DNA of 64,000 nucleotides from Rs1 sp034111875. Its GTDB lineage: Bacteria; Pseudomonadota; Gammaproteobacteria; Pseudomonadales; Balneatricaceae. Position numbers and translations under genes: made by a program. The notes under the pieces were generated by a model. The model saw only the letters and a program-made list of their open reading frames with translations, did no database searches and was not told the DNA's origin. Within the stretch, counting starts at the first letter, position 1, and each line of letters begins with the position of its first letter. This document shows positions 34,954 through 43,592 of the stretch, piece after piece. The DNA is taken from NCBI GenBank assembly GCA_034111875.1, contig JAWUWK010000028.1, positions 1 through 64,000 on the forward strand, in the 5' to 3' direction.

Positions 34954-35775
34954 GTGCTTAAACAAAGAATAATAACCGCCTGTATTTTAGCTCCCATTGT
35001 CATATTTGGGATATTCTTGTTACCCATGATCGGAGTAGCATTTTTTGTAGCGGCAATCATGTTGGTTGGCGCGTGGGAATGGGGGCCGTTCCTGGAGATA
35101 AAAAGTGGCATAGGGCGCAGTGTATTAGTGCTTGCGACCGCTGTTTTGTTGGTGACGATATGGTTTTGTTTTTTTACAGAAGCCTATGTCGTTATTATGC
35201 CGCTAGTGATGACTACCTGGTTGGCGGCCTTTATCTGGGTGAGGCGTTTTCCCACTAAAGGCCTTTGGGCAAACAGAACCGTTGGTGTCGCTTTGTGCTT
35301 GATATTACTGAGCACAACATGGTGGAGTTTGTTGCAATTAAAACAGTTGCCGAATGAAAACAGCTGGTTGTTACTTATCTTATTGTTAGTGTGGGCTGCG
35401 GATATAGGAGCCTATATTGCCGGCAAGAATTTTGGCAAACATAAATTAGCCCCTAATGTGAGTCCGGGCAAAACAGTAGAAGGTTTCTTCGGTGGCGTAT
35501 TAGCCGCTTCTATAACTGCTACTTTGTTTGCTTTGGTGCAAAATATGCCGATCACTCATGTGATTTATTTACTGGTACTTGGCGCGCTCGTTTCTATGGT
35601 TTCTGTATTAGGTGATTTATTAGAAAGTATGTTGAAGCGCAATGCTAATCTTAAAGACAGCGGTAAATTATTGCCTGGCCATGGCGGGGTGCTGGATAGA
35701 ATTGATAGTTTAATGGCGGCGGCGCCACTATTTTTAATCGGCCTTAAAGGCATTGAGTGGTTAACGGTGATTTAG
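34954..35775 (+). CDS. cdsA: Phosphatidate cytidylyltransferase CdsA
   Basis: Makes CDP-diacylglycerol from phosphatidate and CTP in the inner membrane, the branch point of phospholipid synthesis. The 273-residue product has about eight membrane segments and the C-terminal family signature SPGKTVEGFFGG plus LGDLLESMLKRNANLKDSGKLLPGHGGVLDRIDS. The start is GTG at 34954, one base after the uppS stop. The next gene (rseP) begins immediately after its stop codon, so dxr, which usually sits in that gap, is absent. Confidence 0.96.
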   Translation: MLKQRIITACILAPIVIFGIFLLPMIGVAFFVAAIMLVGAWEWGPFLEIKSGIGRSVLVLATAVLLVTIWFCFFTEAYVVIMPLVMTTWLAAFIWVRRFPTKGLWANRTVGVALCLILLSTTWWSLLQLKQLPNENSWLLLILLLVWAADIGAYIAGKNFGKHKLAPNVSPGKTVEGFFGGVLAASITATLFALVQNMPITHVIYLLVLGALVSMVSVLGDLLESMLKRNANLKDSGKLLPGHGGVLDRIDSLMAAAPLFLIGLKGIEWLTVI

Positions 35776-37140
35776 TTGGATTTTATTCAAACAGTATTAG
35801 CATTTGTTGTTACTTTAGGCATTTTAGTCACTATCCATGAATGGGGACATTTTATTGTCGCCAGATTATGTGGGGTGAAAGTGCTCAGGTTTTCTGTCGG
35901 TTTCGGCAAAGTATTTTTTTCAAAGACAGATAGGCAAGGCACAGAGTTTGCTTTGGCGCTTATTCCTTTAGGCGGCTATGTGAAAATGCTCGATGAGCGC
36001 GAAAATGATGTGCCTGAACACGAAAAACATAGGGCCTTTAATAATAAAACTGTTTACCAGCGCATAGCGATAGTGGCTGCTGGCCCTTTAATCAATTTGA
36101 TTTTTGCCGTGCTTGCGTATTGGCTGGTGTTTGTTAGCGGTGTTAATTCTGTTGTGCCGGTAATTGGTGCCGTGTCAAAAGATTCAGTGGCTCAGCACGC
36201 AAGTTTGCCTGTCAACGGTGAAATAATCGCAATTGATGGGCGCGAAGTTGGCTCTTGGCAAGCGGTTAATTTAGCTCTGGCAAGTCGTATCGGCGAAACT
36301 GGTACTATGCATATGCAAGTTAAAGGCGGTGAGAGTCACCAACCTTTTAGTGTTCGAGATTATCAGCTTAATCTGTCGCAATGGCAATTTGATCTAGACA
36401 AGCAAAGTCCGATTATTGCTATGGGGATAGTGCCTTATAGACCACAAGTCACTCCGGTATTTTCGACGCTTTCAAAAAATGGACGTGCAGAGTTGGCGGG
36501 ATTAAAACCAGGTGATAAAGTGGTTGCTATTACCGGTCAGTCCGTATCGACTTGGCGAGCGCTGGTTGAGACAGTGCAGGCCTCGCCTGAGAAACTGTTA
36601 AAATTTTCTGTTGAACGAAACAACTCCATCGTAGAAATTTCTATTACTCCTGCACAAAAAACGCTAGAATCTGGCCGAGTTGTAGGTTTTATCGGCGCGG
36701 GAGTGGTTTCTCCTCCCTGGCCAGCAGAGATGCTTCGCAATCAGCAGTTAAGTGTTGTAGATGGGTTTATTGCAGCGTTGAATAAAACCTGGCAGATGAT
36801 CAAACTGACGTTAGACTCAATCAAAAAAATGATTGAGGGTATCATCTCAGTTAAAAATTTGAGTGGGCCAATCACCATCGCTCAAGTGGCTAGCCAAAGC
36901 GCCGAATCTGGCTTTGAATCTTATGTTAGTTTTCTCGCTTACCTAAGTATTAGTTTAGGTATTTTGAACTTGCTACCGATTCCTATGTTGGATGGAGGGC
37001 ATTTGTTTTATTACGTGATTGAGGTGATTAAAGGTAAACCTGTATCAGAAAGATTTCAGGGAATAGGTTTAAGAATTGGTATGGCGTTGCTTTTTAGTAT
37101 AATGGCGATAGCAATGTTTAACGATGTAATGCGTTTGTAA
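35776..37140 (+). CDS. rseP: RseP site-2 intramembrane zinc protease
   Basis: Cleaves the trimmed anti-sigma factor RseA in the inner membrane to release sigma-E, and clears signal peptides. The 454-residue product has HEWGH (H21, E22, H25) in the first membrane helix, a GGYVKMLDERE segment, two PDZ domains (about 115-310) and the C-terminal metal motif NLLPIPMLDGGHLF. It begins with a TTG that directly follows the cdsA stop, with no intergenic base. It lies before bamA, fitting its role in envelope-stress control. Confidence 0.96.
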   Translation: MDFIQTVLAFVVTLGILVTIHEWGHFIVARLCGVKVLRFSVGFGKVFFSKTDRQGTEFALALIPLGGYVKMLDERENDVPEHEKHRAFNNKTVYQRIAIVAAGPLINLIFAVLAYWLVFVSGVNSVVPVIGAVSKDSVAQHASLPVNGEIIAIDGREVGSWQAVNLALASRIGETGTMHMQVKGGESHQPFSVRDYQLNLSQWQFDLDKQSPIIAMGIVPYRPQVTPVFSTLSKNGRAELAGLKPGDKVVAITGQSVSTWRALVETVQASPEKLLKFSVERNNSIVEISITPAQKTLESGRVVGFIGAGVVSPPWPAEMLRNQQLSVVDGFIAALNKTWQMIKLTLDSIKKMIEGIISVKNLSGPITIAQVASQSAESGFESYVSFLAYLSISLGILNLLPIPMLDGGHLFYYVIEVIKGKPVSERFQGIGLRIGMALLFSIMAIAMFNDVMRL

Positions 37141-37189
37141 TAGGCAGCTTAATGGCTGGCATCAAGCTACTTAAAAAAAGAAGGATTTC

Positions 37190-39505
37190 ATGAAAAAACA
37201 GTTAGGATTACTACTTGGTTTTTTGTTCTGGGCCAATCTTGCCTGGGCAGCATTTCCCGCCTTTACAGTGAAAGATATTCGACTACAGGGCATGCAGCAT
37301 ATTGAGCCGAGTATTGTCTTTAGAAATTTCCCCATCAGTTCAGGTGATATAGTAACACAGCCTTCACTGAGCGCGGCTGTGAAACGTTTATATCGCTCGG
37401 GTTACTTCCAGAATATCGAAGTGGAAAGGGCCGCTAATGTTCTTGTTTTGAAGATAATTGAGCGTCCGGCGGTGAGTAAAATTCGCCTTAAAGGTAACAA
37501 AGTCTTAAAGACAGAGAGCTTGTTAGATGGATTGCAAGCATCTGGCCTAAAAGAAGGGGTGGTATTCAAACGTTCTGCACTGCTTAAAATCAAAACTGAT
37601 CTGCAGAATGTTTATGCCTCTCAAGGGCGTTACAATGCTAAAATTGAAACTGAAATAGAAGCTATTAGCGGCAATAGAGTGGCAGTGAATATTAATATCA
37701 CTGAGGGTAGAATTGCGCTTATTAACCATATCAATATTGTCGGCAATAGCGTGTTTGCCGATGATGAGCTAAAAGATTTATTTCAATCTAGCCTCTCTTC
37801 TATGTGGTCTTGGATCAGTAAAAAAGACCGATACTCCAGGGAGAGACTGTCGGCTGATATTGAACGTATGCGCTCTCACTATTTGGATCGTGGTTATATT
37901 GACTTCAAAGTGAGCTCAACCCAAGTCTCTATTTCACCCGATAAGCGTAGTGTTTTTATTAGTATTAATGTGTCTGAGGGTGCAAAGTTTACGGTCGGCA
38001 AAATACGTCTTAAAGGACCTTTGGTTGTGTCTGAGTTAGACCTAAAGAATGCCGTTAAAATCAAGACGGGTAATGCTTTTTCTCGGCAAATGCTGAGTGA
38101 TTCGCGAGAGGCTATGGTCACAGTGTTAGGTAATAGTGGATACATGTTTGCTGATATTCAACCCGTGCCTAATAAAGTTGATGAGAATAAGGTTGATATT
38201 GATTTCTTTTTAAGACCTGGTAAACGTACCTATGTGCGCCGTATCAATATAAAAGGTAATGAGAGAACCGCTGACTTGGTTATTCGCCGTCAAATGCAGC
38301 AAATGGAAGCGGCTATTGCATCAAGCGAAAATATTACTAAATCAAAACAGAGCTTAGATAGATCAGGCTACTTTTCTCAGGTAGACATATCCACGACACC
38401 GGTACCAGGTACCGATGATCAAATTGATGTTGATCTAACGGTCCAAGAACAAGCGTCAGGTAATTTCACTGCCAGTCTTGGTTTTTCACAGACAGAGAAG
38501 GTGATTCTCGATTTTGGTGTCAGTCAAGAGAATTTCTTGGGCACAGGCAATAGAGTTAGTGCTAATTTTACCAAGTCGGATTCAAAAAAAGAAATTAGTA
38601 TTGATTACACGAATCCGTTCTATACCGTCGATGGCGTAAGCCGCGGTTTCGATGTGTTCTTACGCAATGAAGATTTTGATGAGAATTCGTCGAGTAAGTA
38701 CAAAATTGATGCATACGGTGCTGGGGTAACTTTCGGTTATCCAATTAATGAATTTCAGCGACTTTCCGTAAGATTTGGTGCTGAAAAAGTCAAAGTTGAA
38801 CCCAATGATATCACTAGTGCAGAAGTGACTAATTATATCAATGCTAACGGTGACAATTTCACCAATACCAATGCGACATTCTATTGGAATGAAAATCGAA
38901 TGAATCGTAGTTTGTTTCCAACTAGCGGTCGTAAGCAAACGGTAAGTTTTGAAGTGTCTATACCCGGCAGTGATTTGAGCTACTATCGTCTAGCATACAA
39001 GGGCTCTTGGATTAAGCCGCTAGAGGAAAGTGAGAAATGGCTGATTGGCGCCAGAGGTAATATTGGCTATGCCAATAAACTTGGCGATGAAGAGTTCCCG
39101 TTCTTTAAAAATTATTTTTCCGGTGGTATCGGTTCAATGCGTGGTGTTTCATCCTACTCTTTAGGGCCTAGAGATAGCCTTGATGACCCTATAGGCGGTA
39201 ATGTGATGGTCACCGGCGGGCTTGATTTAGTCTTTCCAATGGTTGGTTTGAATGATCCTAAGAAATACCGTACTTCGCTGTTCGTTGATTTTGGTGGTGT
39301 ATACACTACAGATTGTTTAAAAGGTAATGTCTCTTCACGCTGCAATGAAGGTGTGAATATCGATGATTTGAAATATTCCACCGGTATAGGTTTTACTTGG
39401 ATCACTCCCCTAGGGCCGCTCACATTTTCCTATGCAACACTGCTCAACAAAAAAGATGGAGATGAAGAGAGAAACTTTGATTTTACCTTAGGTGGTACTT
39501 TTTAA
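37190..39505 (+). CDS. bamA: Outer membrane protein assembly factor BamA
   Basis: The essential Omp85 channel that inserts beta-barrel proteins in the outer membrane. The 771-residue precursor has a Sec signal peptide (MKKQLGLLLGFLFWANLAWA, cleaved before AFPAF), five POTRA domains (about 22-420, for example FTVKDIRLQGMQHIEPSIVF and RTYVRRINIKGNERTADLVIRRQM) and a 16-strand barrel. The loop-6 motif region MRGVSSYSLGPRD is present and the C-terminal strand ends in phenylalanine (FDFTLGGTF). It is followed after 23 bases by lpxD, without the usual skp between them. Confidence 0.97.
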   Translation: MKKQLGLLLGFLFWANLAWAAFPAFTVKDIRLQGMQHIEPSIVFRNFPISSGDIVTQPSLSAAVKRLYRSGYFQNIEVERAANVLVLKIIERPAVSKIRLKGNKVLKTESLLDGLQASGLKEGVVFKRSALLKIKTDLQNVYASQGRYNAKIETEIEAISGNRVAVNINITEGRIALINHINIVGNSVFADDELKDLFQSSLSSMWSWISKKDRYSRERLSADIERMRSHYLDRGYIDFKVSSTQVSISPDKRSVFISINVSEGAKFTVGKIRLKGPLVVSELDLKNAVKIKTGNAFSRQMLSDSREAMVTVLGNSGYMFADIQPVPNKVDENKVDIDFFLRPGKRTYVRRINIKGNERTADLVIRRQMQQMEAAIASSENITKSKQSLDRSGYFSQVDISTTPVPGTDDQIDVDLTVQEQASGNFTASLGFSQTEKVILDFGVSQENFLGTGNRVSANFTKSDSKKEISIDYTNPFYTVDGVSRGFDVFLRNEDFDENSSSKYKIDAYGAGVTFGYPINEFQRLSVRFGAEKVKVEPNDITSAEVTNYINANGDNFTNTNATFYWNENRMNRSLFPTSGRKQTVSFEVSIPGSDLSYYRLAYKGSWIKPLEESEKWLIGARGNIGYANKLGDEEFPFFKNYFSGGIGSMRGVSSYSLGPRDSLDDPIGGNVMVTGGLDLVFPMVGLNDPKKYRTSLFVDFGGVYTTDCLKGNVSSRCNEGVNIDDLKYSTGIGFTWITPLGPLTFSYATLLNKKDGDEERNFDFTLGGTF

Positions 39506-39528
39506 CCGCTATACTCAAGAGGTTTAAT

Positions 39529-40575
39529 GTGTTCGATGTCTCGCAAATTGCGCTTTTTTTAGATGCTGACATTATTGGCGATGAAAATGTGCTTATTAGC
39601 CAAATATCATCCTTGCATGAGGCGAGAGAAGGAGATTTAAGTTTTTGTGATCAGGCTAAATATTTGCCCGAATTGCCGAATTGCCGAGCATCTGCGGTTC
39701 TCGTCAGAAAACAAGATTTAGAAGCGGTGACCACGACTGCATTAGTGGTTGCAGATCCCTATTTATCGTTTGCCAAAATAAGTCGCTGGTTTGACTGGCG
39801 TGATACTGTCAGGGCTAATGTTGCTGACAGCGCTCAAGTTTCGGTATCAGCGGTTATTTCAAATACAGCACAGTTGTGTCATGGGGTGGTGATTGGCGAA
39901 AATGTGCGAATTGGCGATGCTTGCTATGTAGGTCCTAATAGCGTTATTGGCGATCATTGTGTGCTGGGTAATCGCAGTCGTTTGGAGGCAAACGTTACTT
40001 TGTATCAAGATGTAAAGTTGGGTGAAGACTGTATCGTTCACTCTTGTGCGGTAGTTGGTGCCGATGGCTTCGGGTTTGCAAAAGCGGCAATAGGTTGGCA
40101 AAAAATTTACCAGCTCGCCGGTGTGCGTATTGGCAATCAGGTTGAAATAGGTGCCTCTTCAACCATTGATCGTGGTGCGCTGTCTCCGACGCTGATTGGC
40201 GATGGTGTGAAGTTAGATAATCAAGTACACATTGCTCACAATGTTTCACTTGGAAAGCATACTGCTATTGCTGGTTGTACTGCTATTGCCGGTAGTACTG
40301 ATATCGGCGATAACTGTACAATCGCCGGCTTAAGTGGTGTTACAGGTCATTTAACGATTACGTCAGATACCCATATTACGGCGATGAGCTTAGTCAGCCA
40401 TTCCATTAAAGAGCCAGGCGTCTATTCTTCGGGCACAGGTATAGAAAAACACCAGAGTTGGAAACGTAATGTGGTCAGGTTTCGCAACTTAGAAAAAATT
40501 GCAAAGCGTCTTAAAAAATTGGAAAATGAAATGAAAAACATTTCTTTAAATCAGGATTTAGGCAAACGAGAATGA
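39529..40575 (+). CDS. lpxD: UDP-3-O-acylglucosamine N-acyltransferase LpxD
   Basis: The third lipid A step: adds a hydroxyacyl chain from ACP to UDP-3-O-acyl-glucosamine. The 348-residue product has an N-terminal uridine-binding domain, a left-handed beta-helix of hexapeptide repeats (SAVISNTAQLCHGVVIGENVRIGD onward), the catalytic histidine region KLDNQVHIAHNVSLG and a C-terminal helix. The GTG start at 39529 overlaps an out-of-frame ATG at 39527. It overlaps fabZ by four bases. Confidence 0.96.
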   Translation: MFDVSQIALFLDADIIGDENVLISQISSLHEAREGDLSFCDQAKYLPELPNCRASAVLVRKQDLEAVTTTALVVADPYLSFAKISRWFDWRDTVRANVADSAQVSVSAVISNTAQLCHGVVIGENVRIGDACYVGPNSVIGDHCVLGNRSRLEANVTLYQDVKLGEDCIVHSCAVVGADGFGFAKAAIGWQKIYQLAGVRIGNQVEIGASSTIDRGALSPTLIGDGVKLDNQVHIAHNVSLGKHTAIAGCTAIAGSTDIGDNCTIAGLSGVTGHLTITSDTHITAMSLVSHSIKEPGVYSSGTGIEKHQSWKRNVVRFRNLEKIAKRLKKLENEMKNISLNQDLGKRE

Positions 40576-41003
40576 TGGACGTCAATCAAATACGTGAATA
40601 TTTACCCCACCGCTACCCTTTTTTATTAGTTGATCGAGTGGTCGATTTGACGCTCGGAGAATCTATCCATGCTTATAAAAATGTGACTATAAATGAACCT
40701 TTTTTTAATGGACATTTTCCTGATATGCCGGTTATGCCGGGCGTGTTGATAGTCGAGGCGATGGCACAGTCAGCTGGCATCTTAGGTTTTAAGACCATGG
40801 GTAAAACACCCCAAGATGGTTCAATCTATTATTTTGTAGGATCGGATAAGCTACGTTTTAAGAAACCTGTGGTACCAGGCGATAAATTAGACTTATTTGC
40901 CAAAATTGTTTCAGAGAAGCGCGGTATATGGAAATTTGACGTGAAAGCAGAAGTAGACGGAAAATTGGTTAGTTCTGCCACAATTCTCTGCGCTGATAGA
41001 TAA
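40572..41003 (+). CDS. fabZ: 3-hydroxyacyl-ACP dehydratase FabZ
   Basis: Dehydrates 3-hydroxyacyl-ACP in fatty-acid elongation and competes with LpxA/LpxD for hydroxyacyl chains, hence the operon. The 143-residue hot-dog fold has catalytic H48 and E62 in NGHFPDMPVMPGVLIVEAMAQ and opens with REYLPHRYPFLLVDRV. Its ATG at 40572 overlaps the end of lpxD; a second ATG follows directly at 40575. Confidence 0.97.
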   Translation: MMDVNQIREYLPHRYPFLLVDRVVDLTLGESIHAYKNVTINEPFFNGHFPDMPVMPGVLIVEAMAQSAGILGFKTMGKTPQDGSIYYFVGSDKLRFKKPVVPGDKLDLFAKIVSEKRGIWKFDVKAEVDGKLVSSATILCADR

Positions 41004-41017
41004 ATAGGACACAGACA

Positions 41018-41806
41018 TTGATAGAATCTAGTTCATTGATCCATCCCAGCGCCATTATTGATCCTTGTGCTGTCATAGGTGAAGGAGTAAGTGTCGGACC
41101 TTGGACTACTATAGGTGCGGGTGTTGAAATAGGTTCAGGAACATCAATAGCCTCCCACGTAGTCATTAAAGGAGGGTCTAAATTAGGCGCTAATAATCAG
41201 ATTTTTCAATTTTGCTCAATTGGTGAGGACTGCCAAGACAAAAAATATCAAGGCGAAACAACCTTTCTGGAAATAGGTGACAATAACGTATTTCGAGAGA
41301 GCTGTACCATTCATAGAGGAACACTACAAGATGCAGCGGTGACGCGCATTGGCAGTCGAAATTTGTTCATGGTCAACGTTCATGTTGCTCACGATTGTGT
41401 GCTTGGCGATGATATCATTATGGCGAATAATAGTGCTGCAGCCGGCCATGTGGTGATTGCTGATCGCGCTATATTAGGTGGTTTTACGGCAGTGCATCAA
41501 TTCTGTCATATAGGGCAATCGGCTATGTGTGGTGCAGGGACGGTTATTTTAAAAGATATTCCTGCCTTTGTTATGAGCAGCGGGAACCCGGCTAAACCCT
41601 ATGGTATCAATAGCGAAGGTTTAAAACGTTTAGGCTACTCAAATACGGCAGTAACCAATATAAAACGCGCTTATAAGATAGTTTTTAGACAGCAGTTAAC
41701 GATTGATGCGGCGATTTTAGAACTAGAATCTCTATGTCTAGAAACACCACAAATTGAAATTTTGATTGAAACCTTAAAAAATTCTACACGGGGTATTATT
41801 CGATAG
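41018..41806 (+). CDS. lpxA: UDP-N-acetylglucosamine acyltransferase LpxA
   Basis: The first lipid A step: transfers a 3-hydroxyacyl chain to UDP-GlcNAc. The 262-residue trimeric beta-helix protein has the hexapeptide run from SLIHPSAIIDPCAVIGEGVSVGP, the catalytic histidine in NVHVAHDCVLGD, and GFTAVHQFCHIGQSAMCGAG. The C-terminal helical part (GINSEGLKRLGYS) is typical. It starts with a TTG at 41018 that gives the expected N-terminus. It overlaps lpxB by one base. Confidence 0.96.
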   Translation: MIESSSLIHPSAIIDPCAVIGEGVSVGPWTTIGAGVEIGSGTSIASHVVIKGGSKLGANNQIFQFCSIGEDCQDKKYQGETTFLEIGDNNVFRESCTIHRGTLQDAAVTRIGSRNLFMVNVHVAHDCVLGDDIIMANNSAAAGHVVIADRAILGGFTAVHQFCHIGQSAMCGAGTVILKDIPAFVMSSGNPAKPYGINSEGLKRLGYSNTAVTNIKRAYKIVFRQQLTIDAAILELESLCLETPQIEILIETLKNSTRGIIR

Positions 41807-42951
41807 TGCCAACACTCAAAGTTGCGATCATAGCGGGAGAAGCCTCCGGAGATATTTTAGGTGCTGGGCTAATACAAGCGCTGAAGCAGCGATATACCGA
41901 TATCGAATTTTACGGTATTGGTGGTGATTTAATGTTAGCCCAAGGACTTATCTCAAAAGCGCCTATGGAACAACTCTCAGTGATGGGCTTTGTTGAAGTT
42001 TTAGGTCGGCTACCTTCGTTATTATTGCTGCGTAGACAGCTAATTGATGAGTTTATTAAAAATCCTCCCCATGTATTTATTGGTATAGATGCACCCGATT
42101 TTAATTTAACGATAGAGCTAGCATTGAAAAATGCCGGGATTTTAACCGTTCATTACGTCAGTCCCTCAGTATGGGCGTGGAAGCCAAAGCGAATATATAA
42201 AATCAAAAAAGCCGCAGATTTGCTGCTGACATTGTTCCCTTTTGAGCAAAAATACTATTTAAAAACGGCACAAAAGCTGGCTTTTGTCGGGCACCCATTA
42301 GCCGAGGTTATAGATCAAAACTACCAAACGACTGACGCTAAAACTGAATTAGGTTTCAGTCATCAAACAAAAGTCGTCGCCATATTACCTGGCAGTCGTA
42401 GCAGTGAAACCAAATATTTACTGCCACTTTTTTTGAAAACAGCCGGTTTATTGCTTGAAAAACATCCAAAAGTAGAGTTTGTTATCCCCGCGTCTAATCA
42501 ATACCGTTATGATGAAATTGCCGACTCTCTAAAAGTAGCAACAAAACTACCAGTGACGGTTTTGATGAAGCAATCGAGAACAGCGATGGCAGCGGCTGAC
42601 GCTATTTTGATCGCATCGGGCACCGCAACGCTGGAAGCAGCTCTTTTAGGCAAGCCGATGGTCGTAGCCTATAAAATGGCAACATTCACCCATGTTATTT
42701 ATTCGCGCATTATTAAAGCTAAGTTTATCTCTCTACCCAATTTGTTGGCTAATGAAATGCTCGTGCCCGAACTAATACAAGATAGAGCAAGTCCTGAGCA
42801 ATTGTTGATTGAATTGGATAAAGCATTGACGGATCAGACACGGTGTGATTACCAAAAAAAGAAATTTCGTGAAATTTTTATACAGCTTAATTTGCCCGCT
42901 AATGAATTAGCCGCTAAATCTGTTGCGGATTTATTAGCGTCAAGTAACTGA
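41806..42951 (+). CDS. lpxB: Lipid-A-disaccharide synthase LpxB
   Basis: A GT19 glycosyltransferase joining UDP-diacylglucosamine and lipid X at the membrane. The 381-residue product shows IAGEASGDILGAGLI at the N-terminus, the GIDAPDFNL motif, VSPSVWAWKPKRIYKIKKAADLLLTLFPFE, LPGSRSSETK and the nucleotide-binding ASGTATLEAALLGKPMVVAYK. The GTG start at 41806 shares one base with the lpxA stop. rnhB follows by six bases. Confidence 0.97.
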   Translation: MPTLKVAIIAGEASGDILGAGLIQALKQRYTDIEFYGIGGDLMLAQGLISKAPMEQLSVMGFVEVLGRLPSLLLLRRQLIDEFIKNPPHVFIGIDAPDFNLTIELALKNAGILTVHYVSPSVWAWKPKRIYKIKKAADLLLTLFPFEQKYYLKTAQKLAFVGHPLAEVIDQNYQTTDAKTELGFSHQTKVVAILPGSRSSETKYLLPLFLKTAGLLLEKHPKVEFVIPASNQYRYDEIADSLKVATKLPVTVLMKQSRTAMAAADAILIASGTATLEAALLGKPMVVAYKMATFTHVIYSRIIKAKFISLPNLLANEMLVPELIQDRASPEQLLIELDKALTDQTRCDYQKKKFREIFIQLNLPANELAAKSVADLLASSN

Positions 42952-42956
42952 GGTCT

Positions 42957-43556
42957 GTGGCTAAACAAATGCAAGATTTAGAATACGCTAAAAATAGGAT
43001 AATGGCAGGTTGTGATGAGGTCGGACGCGGTCCTTTGATCGGTGATGTCGTCGCAGCCGCGGTGATATTAGATCCGAATACGCCAATTCAAGGTTTGGCC
43101 GACTCGAAAAAATTGAGCGAACAAAAACGTAATTTTCTCTATCGACAAATTATTGAAGGTGCGCTCGCTTATGGAGTAGGGAGGGCATCTGTCGAAGAAA
43201 TTGACCAATTGAATATATTAAACGCCAGTATGTTAGCCATGAAACGGGCAATTGAAACACTTAATGTTACACCTGGAATTGTATTAGTTGACGGGAATCG
43301 CTGCCCTGATATCAGCTATCCTTGTGAGGCTATTATAAAAGGGGATGCTAAAGTGGCCGCGATTAGTGCGGCTTCAATTGTTGCAAAAGTCACACGCGAT
43401 AAAGAAATGTACATGCTACATCAAAAACACCCTGAGTATGGCTTTGATCGCCACAAAGGGTATCCAACTAAAGAGCACTTTGCGGCATTAATTCAGTTCG
43501 GCATTTTGCCTGAGCATAGAAAGAGTTTTAAGCCCGTAAAAGCATTATTAATTTAG
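42957..43556 (+). CDS. rnhB: Ribonuclease HII
   Basis: Removes ribonucleotides embedded in DNA and RNA of RNA-DNA hybrids. The 199-residue product has the catalytic D20-E21 in AGCDEVGRGPLIGDV, ASVEEIDQLNILNASM, VLVDGNRCP and the DSKKLSEQKR segment. The GTG start at 42957 comes five bases after lpxB. Its position between lpxB and dnaE is canonical. Confidence 0.96.
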   Translation: MAKQMQDLEYAKNRIMAGCDEVGRGPLIGDVVAAAVILDPNTPIQGLADSKKLSEQKRNFLYRQIIEGALAYGVGRASVEEIDQLNILNASMLAMKRAIETLNVTPGIVLVDGNRCPDISYPCEAIIKGDAKVAAISAASIVAKVTRDKEMYMLHQKHPEYGFDRHKGYPTKEHFAALIQFGILPEHRKSFKPVKALLI

Positions 43557-43592
43557 TAAACTATCTTATTGCAGCGCGGAAACAGACTATCT

